A stretch of DNA of 7,108 bases from Candidatus Kaiserbacteria bacterium (GCA_003545515.1 DPYD01000026.1:1-7108); one strand, 5' to 3'. Positions 1 to 6,463 are shown, counted from the first letter of the stretch. Translations and numbers: made by a program. The notes: generated from the letters alone by a model not told the origin.

Positions 1-20
1 AATTTTTCAGACGTCTCTCA

Positions 21-236
21 CTATTGCTTTACTGAGCATGTAGAGCAATTCTGGCAGTCGAGTTTTATTGGAATGGAGAGTACACCGAGAATAAGAGCGT
101 TCCAAAGCAATAATTCAGGGCCAACCCCAAAGATTAACGATTGCTTCAATACCCCAAACCATACGAGTCCCAATGCCAATAAACTTCCCACCCACAAGAA
201 CTTCCAAAGCCAACACTTCCAATGCTTTCTGTCCAT
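21..236 (-). CDS. Small membrane protein with C-terminal CxxCxxC motif, function unknown
   Basis: This 71-residue protein reads as two hydrophobic segments, about residues 10-30 and 34-56, separated by a short KQS turn. The N-terminus is aromatic and basic with repeated Trp (W7, W10, W12, W16), and a short polar tail carries C61, C64 and C67 as CxxCxxC. Two membrane helices would put both ends on the same side. The three cysteines could bind a metal or a cluster or form disulfides, but nothing in the sequence decides this. The style (tiny, Trp-rich, GVGPELLLWNALILGVL core) resembles small uncharacterised proteins I associate with Parcubacteria. No Shine-Dalgarno is visible before the ATG, and the upstream 40 bases are very AT-rich. 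It lies 39 bases downstream of the efp fragment on the same strand. The coherent hydrophobic pattern makes it more likely real than the overlapping frames. Confidence 0.65.
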   Translation of the reverse strand: MDRKHWKCWLWKFLWVGSLLALGLVWFGVLKQSLIFGVGPELLLWNALILGVLSIPIKLDCQNCSTCSVKQ

Positions 237-275
237 ACGAGTTATTGTTAATTATTGATAAATAAATAAACATTA

Positions 276-428
276 TTAATGCAGTTTGCCGCGGATGAGA
301 TGACGGAGCTTCGTCTGGTTGACCGACCGACGTTGCTGCTTCTGCATGATGTTGCTCCACATGCAGACATATGAATCACCTTCGACCAAGACCGCAACCC
401 CCGGTTTGATTTCGTTATACGACAACAC
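276..428 (-). pseudogene. efp: Truncated elongation factor P gene (N-terminal domain only)
   Basis: From a GTG start the frame gives 50 residues beginning VLSYNEIKPG, then VLVEGDSYV, the loop segment MQKQQRRSVNQ and TKLRHLIRGK, and stops at once. This follows the N-terminal KOW-like domain of elongation factor P, which normally reads roughly 'xxSYNEIKxG..IVLDGEPYEV...QQRKPVxQTKLRNLxTGK' and continues to about 185 residues. Domains II and III are missing. Intact EF-P binds between the P and E sites of the ribosome and relieves stalling at polyproline. The QKQQRR stretch corresponds to the loop that carries the modified Lys or Arg in EF-P. The truncation argues for a remnant; a working efp should lie elsewhere. 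A promoter-like pair sits directly upstream at 437-464. A second, shorter copy lies at 946-1005. A functional one-domain EF-P-like peptide is possible but less likely. Confidence 0.7.
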
Positions 429-464
429 TGCCGGGTATTCTATTCGAAAATCGTTATTTGTCCA
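376..464. repeat. Imperfect direct repeat, left copy (efp promoter plus 5' coding end)
   Basis: This stretch and 956-1040 align along their length with small gaps. The strongest block is 376-394 against 956-974 (18 of 19 identical), and the ends match again at the TGTCCA hexamer (459-464 and 1035-1040). On the minus strand the repeat contains a promoter-like pair, the start codon and the first ~17 codons of efp. The copies differ by many substitutions and one codon, so the duplication is not recent. The toxin-antitoxin genes lie between the copies. Confidence 0.75.
437..464 (-). promoter_or_regulatory. Candidate promoter of the left efp fragment
   Basis: On the minus strand a TGGACA hexamer (459-464) and a TAGAAT hexamer (437-442) are separated by 16 bases, close to sigma-70 -35/-10 spacing. 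The GTG start lies 8 bases after TAGAAT, so transcription would begin at or next to the start codon, giving a leaderless message. The same two hexamers with the same 16-base spacer occur in the other copy, which supports a functional origin. Confidence 0.5.
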
Positions 465-468
465 CCGA

Positions 469-479
469 TATGATACAGT
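469..479 (+). promoter_or_regulatory. Weak candidate -10 region for the toxin-antitoxin operon
   Basis: TATGAT (469-474) overlaps an extended-type TGATACAGT (471-479) just before the antitoxin ATG at 487. The TACAGT reading leaves 7 bases to the start codon, as for other genes in the window. I see no good -35 hexamer at the right distance and no Shine-Dalgarno. The site lies just upstream of the divergent efp-fragment promoter, so antitoxin binding here could affect both directions. Confidence 0.25.
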
Positions 480-486
480 AAATGCT

Positions 487-714
487 ATGAATACTGTTAC
501 CATTTCGAGGAAGATTGCGGGTGGCACAGACGATCTCGTTGTTATATCGCGCAGAGAGTACGAGAACCTTTTGAGGACGAGGGCACGAGCTCGTGGTGAG
601 GTTCCGATGACTGCCGATGAAAAAAGAGCGCTTGCGCGAGCCCGAAAGAATATGAAAGCAGGCAAGATGCTTTCCCTAGAAGATGTTAAACGACGATTGG
701 CGTCTCGAAATTGA
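487..714 (+). CDS. Type II antitoxin (Phd/YefM-like)
   Basis: The 75-residue product starts MNTVTISRKIAGG and has two parts. The N-terminal part contains the short beta/helix element LVVISRREYENLLR (about residues 17-30), typical of Phd/YefM or AbrB-type antitoxins that present a DNA-binding dimer. The basic, helical C-terminal part (MTADEKRALARARKNM, GKMLSLEDVKRRL) resembles the flexible tail that wraps around a RelE/ParE toxin. In this family the antitoxin neutralises the toxin by direct binding and usually represses its own operon. The frame stays open upstream to 319, but that segment is the reverse side of the efp fragment, so the ATG at 487 is preferred. The gene overlaps the toxin start by 32 bases, implying translational coupling. 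No Shine-Dalgarno is seen. Confidence 0.8.
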   Translation: MNTVTISRKIAGGTDDLVVISRREYENLLRTRARARGEVPMTADEKRALARARKNMKAGKMLSLEDVKRRLASRN

Positions 715-949
715 TCCGCGAGTCTGGAAGGAACTTGCGAAGATTCCGGGAAAAGATCGGCTTACGGTAATTTCTGTTATTGAGTCATTTTCGGTAAATC
801 CTTATTTTGGCGATATACGGAAACTCAAGAGTAAAGGTGATACTTGGCGCCGTCGCGTCGGCTCATATCGGGTCTATTACGAATTGAATACAAAACAGAG
901 AACCGTCTCTGTTTTTCACTTCGAACGCCGCACCTCGACGACGTATTAA
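683..949 (+). CDS. RelE/ParE-family toxin
   Basis: The 88-residue protein has the usual length and layout of the RelE/ParE fold: an N-terminal strand (WRLEIDPRVWKELAKIP), a helix with an E-S-F segment, the GDIRKLK element, then the hallmark WRRRVGSYRVYYEL strand pair (about residues 55-68) and a final strand VSVFHFERRTSTTY. RelE-type members cut mRNA in the ribosomal A site; ParE-type members poison DNA gyrase. The C-terminal Arg pair and Tyr are compatible with the RNase type, but I cannot separate the two from sequence alone. It starts inside the antitoxin gene, the common antitoxin-first operon order. Its TAA (947-949) overlaps the stop of the right efp fragment, which runs the opposite way, so the cassette ends exactly where the fragment begins. 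Confidence 0.85.
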   Translation: MLNDDWRLEIDPRVWKELAKIPGKDRLTVISVIESFSVNPYFGDIRKLKSKGDTWRRRVGSYRVYYELNTKQRTVSVFHFERRTSTTY

Positions 950-1005
950 TTCTGCTCACCCTCGACCAAGACCGCCCCCGGCTTCACTTCGTTGTAATTC
1001 AACAT
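946..1005 (-). pseudogene. efp: Second, shorter elongation factor P fragment
   Basis: From an ATG the frame reads MLNYNEVKPGAVLVEGEQN and stops. It matches the first residues of the 276-428 fragment (VLSYNEIKPGVAVLVEGDSY) with one codon deleted and conservative changes, and both match the EF-P N-terminus. It breaks off where the toxin gene ends on the other strand. Only about a tenth of a normal EF-P remains, so it cannot work as the factor. The preserved promoter and start codon mean a 19-residue peptide might still be made. Confidence 0.65.
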
Positions 1006-1040
1006 TCGGAGCATTCTATTCAGAAATCCGTATTTGTCCA
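956..1040. repeat. Imperfect direct repeat, right copy (efp promoter plus 5' coding end)
   Basis: This is the partner of 376-464. Both copies share a 19-base block at the coding end, the -10-like ATTCTA on the plus strand, and the -35-like TGTCCA. Similarity fades beyond about 1050, so the repeat covers about 40 bases upstream of the start codon and about 50 bases of coding sequence. Together the copies bracket the toxin-antitoxin cassette like the ends of an old insertion or tandem duplication. Confidence 0.75.
1013..1040 (-). promoter_or_regulatory. Candidate promoter of the right efp fragment
   Basis: TGGACA (1035-1040) and TAGAAT (1013-1018) on the minus strand are 16 bases apart, identical in hexamers and spacing to the left copy. 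The ATG follows TAGAAT after 7 bases, again predicting a leaderless message. Transcription would run antisense into the toxin gene. Confidence 0.5.
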
Positions 1041-1121
1041 TTTGTGTATGAAGCCAATCTTCACGATCGTCTCCGTCGCGAGAAATTTGTGCGTACGCTA
1101 GAAGAATTATTCGGAATCAAA

Positions 1122-1358
1122 CTACGGGCATTTTTTGACGTGGGTGAGAGTTTCGCCAACGCCCGGAGGAGCAGGATATGTGCACGCAACACAGCCGTCA
1201 TCTAATTTCCTCTCAGATACGGCCTTACCATACTCGGAGGGAATGCACAAAGAAGTACTTGCTGCGAAATAGCCGTATCCAAAATAGAATCCACCGAGGA
1301 TTAAAAATGTCAGAAGGAGCGCACCGACTATTATCGTGCGGACCAGACTTAACGTCAT
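1122..1358 (-). CDS. Small membrane-anchored Cys-containing protein overlapping recA
   Basis: The product has 78 residues. Residues 8-31 form one hydrophobic helix ([21 protein letters not shown]) with Arg7 before it, so the rest most likely faces outward. The outer part has four cysteines, C38, C56, C59 and C77, with C56-C59 as CVAC, and a Pro-rich stretch YPAPPG. These could form two disulfides. Its ATG overlaps the TGA of recA in the four-base ATGA arrangement (1355-1358), which points to translational coupling and co-transcription with recA. I do not recognise the family and see no link to recombination beyond position. The overlap and the membrane/Cys pattern favour a real gene over the opposite-strand reading. 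Confidence 0.65.
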   Translation of the reverse strand: MTLSLVRTIIVGALLLTFLILGGFYFGYGYFAASTSLCIPSEYGKAVSERKLDDGCVACTYPAPPGVGETLTHVKKCP

Positions 1359-2443
1359 ACGTCGCCCGAATTATCACCAGAATCCTTTGCGGCAACGCCG
1401 CCGCCCGCTAATCCTTTGCGGATGTCTTTCAATAGTTGATTGAGTATCGTTTTGTTCTCGTGGAGAAACGTCCGCGCAGCATCATAGCCGCGGCCGAGCT
1501 TGTGTTCTCCATATTGATACGAGCCGCCACCTGACTTTTCGATGATTCCATACTTTTCACCCAAGGCGAGCGCTTCTCCCTCTTTTGAAATACCTTCGCC
1601 GTAGAGCATGTCGAATTCAGTTTGACGGAAGGGAGCGGCAACTTTGTTCTTTACGATCTTCACGCGATGCCGACCGCCCATAACCTCGTCCCCCTTCTTT
1701 ATCTGTGCGATACGGCGGATGTCGATGCGCACTGACGTATAGAATTTGAGTGCCTTGCCGCCCGGCGTCGTTTCGGGATTGCCAAACATGATGCCGATTT
1801 GCATGCGTATTTGGTTAATAAATATGACCACCGTCTTGGTTTTAGCGACGATAGCGGTCAATTTGCGGAGTGCCTGCGACATGAGTCGTGCCTGCTTACC
1901 CACGTGCTGTGCCCCCATGTCACCCTCTATCTCATCTTTTGGTGTTAGAGCGGCGACAGAATCAATTACAATGACGTCTATCTTCCCGCTTCGCACCAAA
2001 GATTCCACAATCTCAAGTGCTTGTTCACCGGTGTCGGGTTGCGATACGAGAAGGTCCTCGATTTTCACACCGAGTTTTTTTGCATACTCTGGGTCAAGTG
2101 CGTGTTCAGCATCCACATAAGCACAGATGCCGCCCTTTTTCTGTGCTTCCGCTATCGTGTGAAGACACAACGATGTTTTCCCAGAGGACTCCGGTCCAAA
2201 TACCTCGATGACGCGTCCGCGCGGTAGTCCCCCGATGCCAAGAGCCCAGTCTACGCCAATAGAACCCGTGGGGATGGCGTTTACGTCCACCTTGGGTGTA
2301 TCACCCAATTTCATTATCGCGTCGTCGCCGAACTTCGTCTTTATTTCCGCGATCGCGCGCTCAATATCTTTGTCTGTCCCACTACCGACTTGTTTCGGCA
2401 GCTTCTTTTCTTTTTTTGTAAGAGCCATATTGTATAAAGGCAA
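1355..2443 (-). CDS. recA: Recombinase RecA
   Basis: RecA forms filaments on single-stranded DNA, drives strand exchange and, where LexA exists, stimulates its self-cleavage. The 362-residue product has the full domain set: an N-terminal helix, Walker A GPESSGKT (83-90), the catalytic Glu in DAEHALDP (E113), Walker B VIVIDS (157-162), loop L1 around [16 protein letters not shown] (171-186), loop L2 with [15 protein letters not shown] (210-224), and a C-terminal domain ending in a Gly/Asp tail. Length and motifs are normal. The start is ambiguous. A TTG at 2443 has GAGGA (2452-2456) at 8 bases, while the ATG at 2428 (MALTKKEKK) begins five residues later, directly after a TATACAAT stretch, fitting a leaderless start. 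I give the longer form. The downstream small gene overlaps by four bases. A long palindromic intergenic sequence separates it from the upstream gene. Confidence 0.97.
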   Translation of the reverse strand: MPLYNMALTKKEKKLPKQVGSGTDKDIERAIAEIKTKFGDDAIMKLGDTPKVDVNAIPTGSIGVDWALGIGGLPRGRVIEVFGPESSGKTSLCLHTIAEAQKKGGICAYVDAEHALDPEYAKKLGVKIEDLLVSQPDTGEQALEIVESLVRSGKIDVIVIDSVAALTPKDEIEGDMGAQHVGKQARLMSQALRKLTAIVAKTKTVVIFINQIRMQIGIMFGNPETTPGGKALKFYTSVRIDIRRIAQIKKGDEVMGGRHRVKIVKNKVAAPFRQTEFDMLYGEGISKEGEALALGEKYGIIEKSGGGSYQYGEHKLGRGYDAARTFLHENKTILNQLLKDIRKGLAGGGVAAKDSGDNSGDV

Positions 2444-2455
2444 TCTCTAAATCCT

Positions 2456-2634
2456 CATTTTTAATCTCTAAATAAATTCCAAATCACAAGCAGCAAATTA
2501 CAAACAACACCAAAATTTAAATGCCCGAAATCTCAAACGTCTAGAATCTGGGATTTTTGTCATCGGAATTTGTTTGTGATTTATAATTTGGAGCTTGTTT
2601 AGAATTTATAGTTTAGATATTAGAAATTAAGTCA
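2456..2634. repeat. Long AT-rich imperfect palindrome before recA
   Basis: The two halves of this gap are imperfect inverted copies of each other, centred near 2540. Paired blocks include 2473-2483 with 2598-2608 (10 of 11), 2494-2500 with 2584-2590 (7 of 7) and 2501-2507 with 2570-2576 (7 of 7). The sequence is built from AAATTCCAAA / TTTGGAATTT-like words. In RNA or single-stranded DNA it could fold into one long hairpin. I recall similar AT-rich palindromes between genes in Parcubacteria assemblies, but copy number here cannot be judged. It fills the 202 bases between the Ig-like gene and recA. Confidence 0.65.
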
Positions 2635-2645
2635 TATGCAGTGTA

Positions 2646-3053
2646 TCAGGATTGCACCTCCTCCACCACACTCTCACCCGCATCTTCTGTGGGAAGGAGA
2701 GCGTCATCCGCAGGATTGTACATTATTTCAACAACGCGTTCTGCCGTTTTACCGTACTTATCACGCGCATTGAGTATGAGCCGATTATATCCCGGTGTAA
2801 GGACGTACTTTTCCGAGAAACCGCCTTCCTCGGTGACCGATATCTCCATGCCGTTCAGAGAGAGCGATGAAATGCGTTGCGCCTGCCCGCTTATAACGAT
2901 AAGAGGCCCAGACACTTCCATGACACGCGGAGCGACGTCTATTGTGGGACCGTAAAGAAGCGCCCGACCTTCGTAGTAAGCGTATCCCAAGACGATAAGG
3001 AAGAATATCGCAAGACCGATACGGATGAGACGGCTGTCGCGATAGGGAAGCAT
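2646..3053 (-). CDS. Membrane-anchored Ig-like domain protein between ftsK and recA
   Basis: The 135-residue product has a short basic N-terminus (MLPYRDSRLIR), one hydrophobic helix at about 12-28 (GLAIFFLIVLGYAYYEG), and then an outward-facing domain. Residues 37-113 alternate hydrophobic strands and turns (VMEVSGPLIVISGQA, ISSLSLNGMEISV, GGFSEKYVLTPGYNRLILNARDKYG, AERVVEIMY). This pattern is typical of bacterial Ig-like or glucodextranase-B-like beta sandwiches; the LNGxxI...GxF...L.PGxNxIxxxAxDxxG signature is clear. The tail (114-135) is acidic and disordered-looking. No catalytic residues are apparent, so a binding or scaffolding role at the cell surface is inferred only. Its position after ftsK suggests co-transcription with division genes. 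No Shine-Dalgarno precedes the ATG. Confidence 0.8.
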   Translation of the reverse strand: MLPYRDSRLIRIGLAIFFLIVLGYAYYEGRALLYGPTIDVAPRVMEVSGPLIVISGQAQRISSLSLNGMEISVTEEGGFSEKYVLTPGYNRLILNARDKYGKTAERVVEIMYNPADDALLPTEDAGESVVEEVQS

Positions 3054-3063
3054 AGAAATTCAG

Positions 3064-3142
3064 GCAATGGGCAATGGGCAATGGGCAATGGGCACTTGTG
3101 CCTTGTGCCTATTCTTGTGCCTTGTGCCTTGTGCCTTGTGCC
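3064..3142. repeat. Two heptamer tandem arrays between ftsK and the Ig-like gene
   Basis: Four perfect copies of GCAATGG (3064-3091) are followed by GCAC and then six perfect copies of TTGTGCC, split as two (3096-3109) and four (3115-3142) by a five-base TATTC. The junction GGCACTTGTGCC is palindromic. The array ends four bases before the ftsK stop codon (3146-3148) and starts 10 bases upstream of the next gene's start, filling nearly the whole spacer. Exact short units suggest slippage and a length that varies between strains. It could influence mRNA folding or transcription between the two genes. Confidence 0.9.
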
Positions 3143-3145
3143 TGC

Positions 3146-5419
3146 TCATACGCGTTCTTCTTCCTCCGCCTCTTCTTCGGGTTCTCGCGCGAGTTCGTCT
3201 GCATTTCCACCGCCGATGATCTCTCGTGGTTTGGCGCCGTCGCCGGGTCCTATTACGCCGCGGTCCTCTAAGATATCTATGAGCCGCGCGGCGCGCGCGT
3301 AGCCGATACCGAGTTTACGTTGTAAGTACGAGGTAGATGCCTTACCTGCTTCGATAACGGTCTGTTTTGCGGAACCATACAACTCGTCTTCGTCCTCATC
3401 TATCAAGGACGAGAATATGGCGTCTGTCCCGCCTCCTTCTCTGGCTTCTGCCTGTCCAGCAAGAGTGAAATCTATTTCGCTTCCGAGTTCTCCTTCGGCC
3501 TCTCGCGCGATATGCGAGACGACGCGCTTCACTTCCGCCTCGGATATGAAAGGAGCTTGGATGCGACGTGGCTTCGACATCTCTCCGGAGAGAAAGAGCA
3601 TGTCGCCGCTTCCGAGAAGCTTCTCAGCACCTCCCATGTCAAGAATAGTGCGCGAATCTATTTGGGATGCCACTTGAAGCGCCACGCGCGCGGGGATATT
3701 CGCCTTGATAAGCCCGGTGATGACTTTCACGCTCGGACGCTGGGTGGAAAGGATGAGATGGATGCCCACGGCGCGGCTCATTTGGGCGAGGCGCACGATT
3801 CCTGCTTCAAGCTCGCGCGGATAGGCGGACATTATATCGGCGAGCTCGTCTATAACGAGGACGATGTAGGGCATGGCTTCGGGCAGCGATTCCTCACTCT
3901 TTCCGTCTTTTCCTCCCGCGGACTTGACGGCGGGTGCCACGACATTGGCATGGTAGGAGGCGATGTCACGAACCTTTTCAGCTTCAAGGATACTGTATCG
4001 GCGTTCCATTTCCTTCGCGAGCCACTTCATCGCGAGTATCGCTTTCTTCGCGTCGGTGATTACCGGCGAGAGAAGATGGGGGATGGAGTTGTAGGTCGTC
4101 AGCTCGACTCTCTTCGGGTCGACCATGATAAAGCGTAGGCGTTCCGGGCCCGAGCGATAGAGAAGCGAAATGATAAAGTTATGTATCATGATCGACTTTC
4201 CGGCTCCAGTGCTTCCTGATACGAGCAAATGCGGCATGCGCGCGAGGTCTGTATAATGAGTGGTGCCGGTAATGGAGCGCCCGAGCGTCAGAAGAAGTGG
4301 CTTTTCCGAATGGGTAAACGCTTCGTCGGAAAGGAGGGGGGCGAGCCCCAAGGTCGTCCTCGCGATATTTGGCACTTCAATGCCGACCAAAGATTTTCCT
4401 GGAATTGGCGCTTCGATGCGAACGGGGGAAGCCGCAAGCGCCAATTCAAGGTTCGACAGGAGCGCTACTATCTTTGAAAGCCGGACGCCCTCGGCGGGCT
4501 TCATGGCGTAGCGCGTCACGGTCGGCCCGATGGAGACCTCGTCCATTTCCACAGTGATTCCGAAGTTTTGAAGCGTGCGCTTGATGATATTCATATTCGC
4601 TTTCACGTCGCCGACTTCAGGGCGCCCTTTATTTTTTGAAAGGAGCGATACGGGCGGGGGAGAGTACACATGTCCGGTTGCCGCAATGAGGGGAAATGAC
4701 TCTGTAGTCTCGGTTCGCTGGAAAAATCCGGTTATCTTCGATTTTGTCGCCTCTTTCGCCTCTGTTTCAGATGCTTCCGGCACTTCGCCTTCGCCAGGAC
4801 TTGTATCTTCAACAGATTCGTTCTGCAGACCAACGATGGACGCATTCATAGCCCCATCATCTTTCTCGGATCCTTCTTGCGTGCGTTCTCGTGCGAAGCG
4901 TTCACGCAGTCGGGAAATAACACTGCCGAGATGTATATCAAAAGCAATTATCAAAGCCGCTAATGTGAACGCTGAGAGAAAAATGACCGTTGCGATCGCA
5001 TCCACCGCCGATACTATCGGCGTTGAAACACTAGCGCCGAGGATGCCTCCGCGTCCGGGAAACGCAAGGTTCACCATGCCGAGCGTAGAAAGGAGAAATA
5101 CGCACACGCTCATAACTTGGACAACTCCGAAATGTTTTTCAAATGATCGGAGTATCGCTATGGCGGCCAGTATGAGCGAAAGAGGGAGGAGCATATACCC
5201 GATACCCAAAGCCCAAGAGAGCCATTCATGTATCGTGTTGCCGACGAATCCGCCTATGCCGAAATTAGCGAGTATGAGAAATCCTGCGAAAGCAAGAAGA
5301 AAAACAGCCGACACCCCTCGCATCGCCTCCGGACTTATCTGCAAAGCGATTCCGCCGTACTCGCTACCGTCATCGTGCTTTCTTTTTTTGTTTCTGTCGT
5401 TTCGCCTTTTGCGTCCCAT
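3146..5419 (-). CDS. ftsK: DNA translocase FtsK
   Basis: FtsK is a division-septum protein whose hexameric motor pumps chromosomal DNA into daughter cells and activates dimer resolution at dif. The 757-residue product has a basic N-terminus and four membrane segments (about 35-55, 66-90, 99-118, 139-161). A hydrophilic acidic linker (170-245) follows, much shorter than in E. coli. Next comes the alpha domain (about 250-350, GPTVTRYAMKPAEG), and the RecA-like motor with Walker A GSTGAGKS (402-409) and Walker B IVLVIDE (519-525), plus STQRPS and QVASQIDSRTILD. The C-terminal gamma winged helix (about 676-735, STSYLQRKLGIGYARAARLID) normally reads the polar KOPS sequence. An acidic Glu-rich tail (748-756) is an addition beyond gamma. 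It is the first gene of the minus-strand cluster and is divergent from the 5648 gene. Confidence 0.97.
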   Translation of the reverse strand: MGRKRRNDRNKKRKHDDGSEYGGIALQISPEAMRGVSAVFLLAFAGFLILANFGIGGFVGNTIHEWLSWALGIGYMLLPLSLILAAIAILRSFEKHFGVVQVMSVCVFLLSTLGMVNLAFPGRGGILGASVSTPIVSAVDAIATVIFLSAFTLAALIIAFDIHLGSVISRLRERFARERTQEGSEKDDGAMNASIVGLQNESVEDTSPGEGEVPEASETEAKEATKSKITGFFQRTETTESFPLIAATGHVYSPPPVSLLSKNKGRPEVGDVKANMNIIKRTLQNFGITVEMDEVSIGPTVTRYAMKPAEGVRLSKIVALLSNLELALAASPVRIEAPIPGKSLVGIEVPNIARTTLGLAPLLSDEAFTHSEKPLLLTLGRSITGTTHYTDLARMPHLLVSGSTGAGKSIMIHNFIISLLYRSGPERLRFIMVDPKRVELTTYNSIPHLLSPVITDAKKAILAMKWLAKEMERRYSILEAEKVRDIASYHANVVAPAVKSAGGKDGKSEESLPEAMPYIVLVIDELADIMSAYPRELEAGIVRLAQMSRAVGIHLILSTQRPSVKVITGLIKANIPARVALQVASQIDSRTILDMGGAEKLLGSGDMLFLSGEMSKPRRIQAPFISEAEVKRVVSHIAREAEGELGSEIDFTLAGQAEAREGGGTDAIFSSLIDEDEDELYGSAKQTVIEAGKASTSYLQRKLGIGYARAARLIDILEDRGVIGPGDGAKPREIIGGGNADELAREPEEEAEEEERV

Positions 5420-5425
5420 CCGCGC

Positions 5426-5434
5426 ATGATATCA
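5426..5434 (-). promoter_or_regulatory. Candidate extended -10 element of ftsK
   Basis: On the minus strand TGATATCAT (5426-5434) matches an extended -10 element (TG-N-TATCAT, five of six against TATAAT). The ftsK ATG starts 6 bases later, so the message would have almost no leader. No convincing -35 is seen, which is acceptable for the extended type, and there is no Shine-Dalgarno at a usable distance. Confidence 0.4.
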
Positions 5435-5452
5435 CGCCACCAATCTCTAATC

Positions 5453-5531
5453 TCTACCGTTACTCTCTAGCCGAATTCTCAATATCCAAAATTTAAAACG
5501 ACCACAAACCGTTTCAAATTTGGACGGTAGA
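5453..5531. repeat. Inverted repeat in the ftsK / 5648 divergent region
   Basis: TCTACCG (5453-5459) pairs with CGGTAGA (5525-5531). Inside it, 5485-5500 pairs with 5510-5524 (tccaaaatttaaaacg against its near-perfect complement) around a 9-base loop. The inner arm uses the same CCAAATTT-type words as the palindrome at 2456-2634, suggesting the same family of intergenic repeat. It lies outside both candidate promoters, between the divergent genes. Confidence 0.6.
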
Positions 5532-5574
5532 TTCTTGATCCTGTTTCGAATTTCGGATTTCGTGCTTCGGATTT

Positions 5575-5589
5575 CCATGCGAAGCATGG
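5575..5589. repeat. Perfect short hairpin CCATGC-GAA-GCATGG
   Basis: A six-base stem closes a three-base GAA loop. On either strand it would form a tight hairpin. There is no T-run after it, so it is not a normal intrinsic terminator. It directly follows a stretch with repeated TTCGGATTT words (5560-5574) and may be the edge of the intergenic repeat unit. Confidence 0.6.
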
Positions 5590-5615
5590 CGCTATCGGTC
5601 ATTCACGTACACCCA

Positions 5616-5643
5616 TTGCATCTTCCTGTGTCCTTTATATACT
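5616..5643 (+). promoter_or_regulatory. Candidate promoter of the winged-helix gene
   Basis: TTGCAT (5616-5621) and TATACT (5638-5643) are 16 bases apart, a fair sigma-70-like pair. The ATG at 5648 follows after only 4 bases. With normal start-site spacing the message would begin at or near the start codon and be leaderless. There is no Shine-Dalgarno. Confidence 0.45.
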
Positions 5644-5647
5644 CAGT

Positions 5648-6463
5648 ATGAGTGTTTGGGACATATATGAGACTACTATAGACAATATCATGGACGGCTC
5701 AAGGGACATTCAAAAGACAGATAATCTGGCGCAATTCCTTGATGGTTATATCGTTCGTACGAACCCTTTCGGTCGGAATTCTTCAGGTGAGCGTGCGTAT
5801 CGTCGTGCAGAACGTCTCGTAGCGGCTCTACACATCCTTACGAATCACGTTCCTCCACAAGAGCCGGCTCGCAGTGAAGCTCGCCATGTCAGTCTCGGGC
5901 TTCTCTCCAATCTCCTTGCACTTCGCGACGAGATGCGAGTTTCCGTTTCACCTGCTTTTCGAGCAGTACAGGCATCTGTCCGTGAGTTAATATCTCTGGT
6001 GCGTGCACTGTCCACGTCGGGGTACATCTCATTTCAAAATGCTGGCACGGTCATAGAAGCTCTGGACGAATTGGGGAATTTTCTTATGGCCTCCCAACGC
6101 TCAAGTCTGTCGGAAAGCGTAACGTTCTCCAAGGATGACTTGCTTGGAGTGCATGATCCCGTTATACATCCGACACCCACGCGACCCACTTTCTCCGGCA
6201 TTCGTTCATCCCGGGTGTCCAATAAGACGAAACTGGGTATAAAGGACAGAATGTCCGATACGAATGGGACACTTAGTAGACGTGCCCAATCTGTACTTGA
6301 GATACTTAAATCCCAAGGGACAATTGGCATAAGGGACATAGCTTCGAATTTTCCGGAGTACAGCGAGAAGATGATACAAAGAGAATTGGCATATCTCATA
6401 AAGCTCGATCGGGTCAAGAAGGTCGGTTTTAAGCGATGGAGTAAGTACTCATTTGTCCGATGA
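5648..6463 (+). CDS. Helical protein with C-terminal winged-helix DNA-binding domain, function unknown
   Basis: The 271-residue product has three parts. Residues 1-150 are predicted mostly helical, with a conserved-looking stretch around 48-95 (GERAYRRAERLVAALHILTNH, then SLGLLSNLLALRDEM), and may form a dimerising helical bundle. Residues 150-205 are a polar, Pro/Ser-rich linker. Residues 209-271 form a winged helix: LSRRAQSVLEILKSQG, IGIRDIASNFPEYSEK, MIQRELAYLIKLDRVKKVG and a wing ending KRWSKYSF. This resembles the DeoR-like wHTH of an uncharacterised protein family I associate with Parcubacteria ('CSEKTIQREL...KRWSRYS'). DNA binding and a regulatory role are inferred from the fold; ligand and target are unknown. 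The gene stands alone and is followed by 645 bases of non-coding sequence rich in inverted repeats, an obvious possible target. Confidence 0.8.
   Translation: MSVWDIYETTIDNIMDGSRDIQKTDNLAQFLDGYIVRTNPFGRNSSGERAYRRAERLVAALHILTNHVPPQEPARSEARHVSLGLLSNLLALRDEMRVSVSPAFRAVQASVRELISLVRALSTSGYISFQNAGTVIEALDELGNFLMASQRSSLSESVTFSKDDLLGVHDPVIHPTPTRPTFSGIRSSRVSNKTKLGIKDRMSDTNGTLSRRAQSVLEILKSQGTIGIRDIASNFPEYSEKMIQRELAYLIKLDRVKKVGFKRWSKYSFVR

Noticed and set aside
319..486. Upstream extension of the antitoxin frame
   Set aside because: These bases are the reverse side of the efp fragment and its promoter. Antitoxins of this family begin near the ATG at 487.
1044..1205. Plus-strand frame containing [19 protein letters not shown]
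   Set aside because: The helical-looking stretch is suggestive, but it has only a GTG start inside the efp promoter copy, runs antisense into the small Cys protein and then turns into low-quality sequence. It may be a remnant but cannot be supported.
3064..3142. Possible CRISPR array
   Set aside because: The units are 7 bases long without spacers, so this is a simple tandem repeat.
3512..4138. Plus-strand open frame of 208 codons opposite the ftsK motor domain
   Set aside because: It is a shadow of the conserved motor sequence; its His/Gly/Asp-rich composition is an antisense by-product.
4575..5429. Long plus-strand open frame (284 codons) opposite ftsK
   Set aside because: It lies wholly antisense to the ftsK N-terminal half, whose domains and membrane helices are unmistakable. 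The antisense product is Ser/Arg/Pro-rich with no family features.
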